DNA of 64,000 bases from contig NC_047078.1 in the NCBI RefSeq assembly GCF_902459465.1, forward strand, positions 9,572,333-9,636,332. Direction: 5' to 3'. Origin of the DNA: Asterias rubens. Its lineage: Eukaryota; Echinodermata; Asteroidea; Forcipulatida; Asteriidae. Position 1 is the first letter of the stretch, and every line of letters begins with the position of its first letter. The notes beneath the pieces are model-generated. The model was not told the DNA's origin and did not search any database. It saw only the letters and a list, made by a program, of their open reading frames with translations. The translations under genes and the position numbers were made by a program. Positions 56,337 through 64,000 of this stretch are shown here, piece after piece.

Positions 56337-57774
56337 AAGGCGATGGACACCTTTGGATAGTAATTGTCATAGAGCTGCTTAAAGCCATTACACACTTTCG
56401 GTACAGACTTTATAGGGTTTACAGAAGGTAATGGTGAAAGACTTCTCTTGAAATATTATTCCATGAAATGCTTTACTTTTTGAGAAAACATTAAAGTCAC
56501 CTAGAAATATAATTTTTTGTTTTCAAACATAAGAGTATATGCTTACGAACAATAAAACATTTTTTTTAGTAATTGTTTGTCACGATTTACATGTTTAAAA
56601 TATATGTAAAGTTGTTTGGGGGCTGACTCCGCCTACCCCTTTTCTGACGTCAATCGAGGCAGACTTTACCTGCAATGCGTATAGTAAACACACGTGCAAA
56701 GTACATGTACGTCCAAGTCGTGAGTTGGTACATTTCATTCAGCAGCAATACACCTGGTCGGCATTGCCGGGAAAAAACAAAAAAATATTTTGTTTGAAAC
56801 GTACAAACTCACGACTTGGTCCGTACATGTACTTTGCAATTGTGTTTACTCTACGCATTACAGGCAAAGTCTGCCTCGATTGAAGTCACGAACAGCGCCC
56901 TCTCGGGTCGGGGTCTACTCTTAAATTTGTAAATAACATAAGAACTGATTTTTTAAAACCTTAGTTAACTGTTTATTCACATTCCACTCATCAAAACACA
57001 TATATTAGTGACAAAAGCTTTATTTTGAAAAAATACCACTTCCAGGTGACTTTAAAGCAAAATCAATTCTCGATAGCGAGAACTACGGATTCATTTTAAA
57101 CACATGTCATGACACTGCGAAACGTGTGGAAACAAGAGTGGGTTTTTCCATTATTTTCTCCCGACTCCGATGACCGGTTGAGCCTAAATTTTTACAGGTT
57201 TGTTGTTTTATATATAAGTAGTGATACACGAAGTGTTGGACTTGGACAATACTGTTTACCGAAAGTGTATAATGGCTTTAAGCACAAATAGTTAAACGCG
57301 CTTAATTTATGCTTACCAGAGAGGCCGAGGTTGCCAATCAAATCACCATGCCACGTGTTTTATTGTAACTGGTATTTTGCTTATTTTTGCTTAGCAGATT
57401 GTTTAAGCAATATGTTCTGCTTAAGCAGCTCTATGAAAGTTGGTCCTTTGTTCTCACTTGGTGTATCCTAACATAATGTGCCTAAAAAACAAAATCTGTG
57501 AAGATTTAGACTCAATTGGTCATCGAAGAGGATAGTAAAGGAAAGGAAAAAAAAAACACTCGTTGCACAAAGTGTGCTTTCAGATGCATAAAAAGGCTTC
57601 AGTACTGAAGTATTTTCAAATTTTGGTGATAAATTATACTTTCTCAAAAAAACGTTACTTCATAGGAAGCCGTTTCTCACAATGTTGTATACTATCAACA
57701 GCTCTCCATTGCTCGTTACCAAGTATGCTAACAATTACTCTCAGTAATTACCAATAGTGTCCAGTGCCTTTAAT
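56335..57774. mobile_element. Four-level nest of MITEs
   Basis: The outer family 1 copy starts AAAGGCGATGGACACCTTTG and resumes near 57437 with TTCTCACTTGGTGTATC, ending CAATAGTGTCCAGTGCCTTT and AA. Inside it is a family 4 copy (about 56366-57436; CATAGAGCTGC to AAGCAGCTCTATGAAAG). Inside that is family 2 (56379-57281; AAAGCCATTACACACTTTCG to its inverse). Inside that is family 3 (56491-57055; TTAAAGTCACCTAGAAATAT to CTTCCAGGTGACTTTAA). The 13314 family 2 copy lacks the family 3 insertion. The exact family 1/family 4 border is ambiguous by about 10 bases. Confidence 0.7.
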
Positions 57775-57953
57775 ATTCTGTACTTGTTTTGGCCCCTCGA
57801 ATATTAGAAGGACAAATATTGATTGCTTCGGGTCCTTTGATTACAATTTCCACATCAGAGAGATAATCCTTGGAGTGTTCTATTTTCTCAAGGCGAAGCA
57901 GAGGGATCAGAGGTTCAACCACAGGACGAATACAATCTGGACCAACCATTGTT

Positions 57954-58338
57954 TTAAAGGCACTACACACTATTGGTAATTACCCCCAAAATAGTTGTTA
58001 AAGGCAGTGGACACTATTGGTAATTACTCAAAATAATTATTGGCATAAAACCTTAATTTGTAACTAGTAGTAGGAAGAGGTTGATAATATAAAACCTTGT
58101 GATAAACAGCTCCCTCTGAAGTGGTGTAGTTTTTGAGAAATCAAGCATCTGAAAGCACACAACTTTGTGTGACAAGCGTGTTTTTCTTTCAAAGTTATCT
58201 CGCAACTTCGACGACCAATTGAGCTCAGATTTCCTCAAGTTTGCAATTTTATGCATACATTATGTTGAGATACACCAAGTGAGGAGACTGGTCTTTGACA
58301 ATAATTGTAATATAACCAATAGTGTCCAGTGTATTTAA
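57954..58338. mobile_element. Family 1 MITE with duplicated left terminus
   Basis: A ~43 bp stub (TTAAAGGCACTACACACTAT) is followed at 57997 by a full left end (TTAAAGGCAGTGGACACTAT). The right end is AATAGTGTCCAGTGTATTTA. Confidence 0.65.
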
Positions 58339-58500
58339 TAGATGGATTGCACATGACGTCATTGGCCACATCTTTGGATAAAAATGTGTACGCATGAAAG
58401 GTTGAGGTTTGTGAACAGCGAGTACACACGTGCACTAACTTTCCATTGTTTATCATCAAATATGGCGGTCGATGATGACGCCTTGTGCAATCCATCTATC
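58336..58500. mobile_element. MITE with TGACGTCA-bearing TIR
   Basis: AATAGATGGATTGCACATGA then CGTCAT on the left is inverted at the right as GATGACGCCTTGTGCAATCC then ATCTAT. It is similar in design to 11038-11196. The stretch 58500-59100 holds no supported gene. Confidence 0.65.
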
Positions 58501-59107
58501 CCCACCTCAATTGGTGTGTTAATGTGACGTCATGACATTTTGACATTTATAGTGACTCACTCAGGAGCTGTGCCGTAAACCGGCATATTGTGGACGATTC
58601 TGGTATGATCTTTAGTGGTTATTAAAAGTGATAAAAAAAAGTAAAAAAAAAAAAACAACCCTAATTTGCACAACAGTTATTGGCATACTCCTGCTTGCAA
58701 TGTCACTCGTGATTTTTGCCCGCTTTGGGGGTGAAAAAATCATCGAAGCTAAATGAATGATCATGTATTTCCACTTCACTGCTTAAATGTTACACTTTAT
58801 AGTTACCTTGCTCATGTTTGTTGTGTTGTCATTTCAGTCTTCGAGAAAGATATTCACTGCATGGATGCAGGGTCGAAGTGTCAGGTCATTTGCTATGGGA
58901 GCATTTCTCACTATAGGTCCTTTGAGTCTGCAGCTAACTCTATTTTCTCAAAATCTGTATAACAGAAGACCTTACAATTAACAATTGACTCCGAAAGAAG
59001 TTCGCAAATGTATTCCTGTATACAATTGATATTTTATTTTATATGCTTCTATATGTGCATAGTATTTAAAAAGATCACAGAAATTATTTGAGGCTTCAGA
59101 ACGAAAC

Positions 59108-59383
59108 GGTAGGTGGCAGCAGACAGACCAGAACCTTTGAGCTACGTCGCTCAGAGCACGCGCGCCATTCTAAGGCCCCTTGTCCAAAACTACGGCTTCG
59201 GCTCCAGTTTCAGCTCAGTCTATATAGCTTTGCCCCGCAGTTGTTTTGACAATGCCTTGCGTGTACGCGCTCAGTGCTTCAGACGAGAGGACGGAGACTG
59301 AAGCCGAATCCAAAGCCGAAGCCATGGATTCAAAGAAAGGGCCTAAGAGAAATGGCAGTTCGTCTAGTCTGCCGCCACCTAGC
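59108..59383. repeat. Inverted-repeat element with AGGTGGCAGCAGAC ends
   Basis: GTAGGTGGCAGCAGAC is imperfectly inverted as GTCTGCCGCCACCTAGC. An inner pair uses ACTACGGCTTCGGCTC and AAAGCCGAAGCC. Single TGGCAGCA arms recur at 60297 and 60460. The 62-codon frame here is a by-product. Confidence 0.5.
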
Positions 59384-60113
59384 GTCACTGGAAGTCTTGT
59401 TAAAGATTAATCTAGAAAGTAAACACGATCCCATACAATTGTTTTACATTTAATACAATGAGATAATATCAAAAATAATTATGTACAAAACATCATGAGC
59501 TGTGCTAATTGATATTCACGACGCTACACTAAAAACTAAAAAATGGGACAGTTCCACTTTAACTAGTGACAACAACTAACTGAACATCTTGTAAAAATAG
59601 GAAACTTAAATTTTCTTTTAAAACCAGAAATTATATTTTAAATACATATTTCAGCACTTTAAAATTCAATTTAAAATTATTTGATGTAAAAGATTACTTT
59701 TATAATTATATGCACTTGACACCTTTTGCTATTGTCAAAGACCAGTAATCTCCCCAGTATGTTGAAAACCAACATATCGCTAAAATAACAAATCCGTAAA
59801 AATGTTGACTCAATTGGTTGTCATGGAAACTACAAGAGAAAAACAAAAGACAAATTAAAACGCCCTTGACGTTGCACTAATGTGCGTTGAGATTCCAGAA
59901 TAAAACGCTTCAGGCTTGAAGCCGTTTTCAGATACAAATATTTTACTTCAGAGGGTGCCGTTTCTCACAATGTTGTATACTATCAACAGCTGTCCATTGT
60001 CGTTGCCAACTTAGTGTTTACGCTAACAATTATTTTATGTAATAACCAAGTCCACTCTCGTCCCCTAGATGTTGGGTATATGCTTTATACAGACTGTAAA
60101 CATAAAGTTGAAT

Positions 60114-63892
<3,779 letters not shown>

Positions 63893-64000
63893 CTAGATAG
63901 TTATAATTAGACCAAGTTAGTAAATCAAATAATGTAATGTGTAATAACTAACAGCTGTTTTCCTGTTTTATTCATTTTATTTTCCTTCGAGAAAGACTCT

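Overview
The window looks like genomic DNA of a marine deuterostome, most likely an echinoderm and possibly a starfish. This is inferred from three things: intron-rich animal genes with GT-AG splice sites, an AT-rich background, and dense short inverted-repeat elements and tRNA-derived SINEs. Nothing prokaryotic was seen. Most open frames in the window are chance frames inside repeats.

Four protein-coding loci can be supported. (1) A complete checkpoint kinase gene, CHEK1, runs on + from 5403 to 18724 in 12 coding exons. They join without a frame break into 473 codons. (2) POLR1H (RPA12/ZNRD1, a zinc-ribbon subunit of RNA polymerase I) lies on - between 47586 and 31999. Its last two exons are present five times in tandem, and only the most distal pair is intact. 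(3) A single-exon secreted C-type lectin with a C-terminal PAN/apple domain lies on - at 53559-52840. (4) The last four exons of a receptor tyrosine kinase lie on - at 63892-60114; the rest of that gene is beyond the right edge.

Layout. 1-5160: repeats, ending in a 2.4 kb hAT-like element 243 bp before the CHEK1 start codon. 5.4-18.7 kb: CHEK1, with SINE, LINE and MITE insertions in its introns. 18.7-26 kb: CHEK1 3' flank, MITEs and tandem repeats. 26.2-29.3 kb: an old, rearranged inverted-repeat region. 30.4-31.2 kb: a 93 bp minisatellite. 32-41.2 kb: the POLR1H exon array and a ~213 bp satellite that appears to derive from its intron. 42-47.2 kb: POLR1H first intron, holding a 1.1 kb hAT-like element and a second, inverted copy of the 2.4 kb element. 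47.5 kb: POLR1H first exon. 47.8-52.5 kb: MITEs and a SINE. 52.8-54.5 kb: the lectin gene and its repeat-rich upstream flank. 55.3-58.5 kb: nested MITEs, up to four deep. 60.1-63.9 kb: the receptor kinase 3' end.

The genes do not form a pathway. The most unusual structures are the POLR1H array of decayed duplicate exons that still carry splice sites, the near-identical pair of 2.4 kb elements flanking 39.6 kb, and nested TTAA-target MITEs whose order can be read from uninterrupted copies elsewhere in the window.
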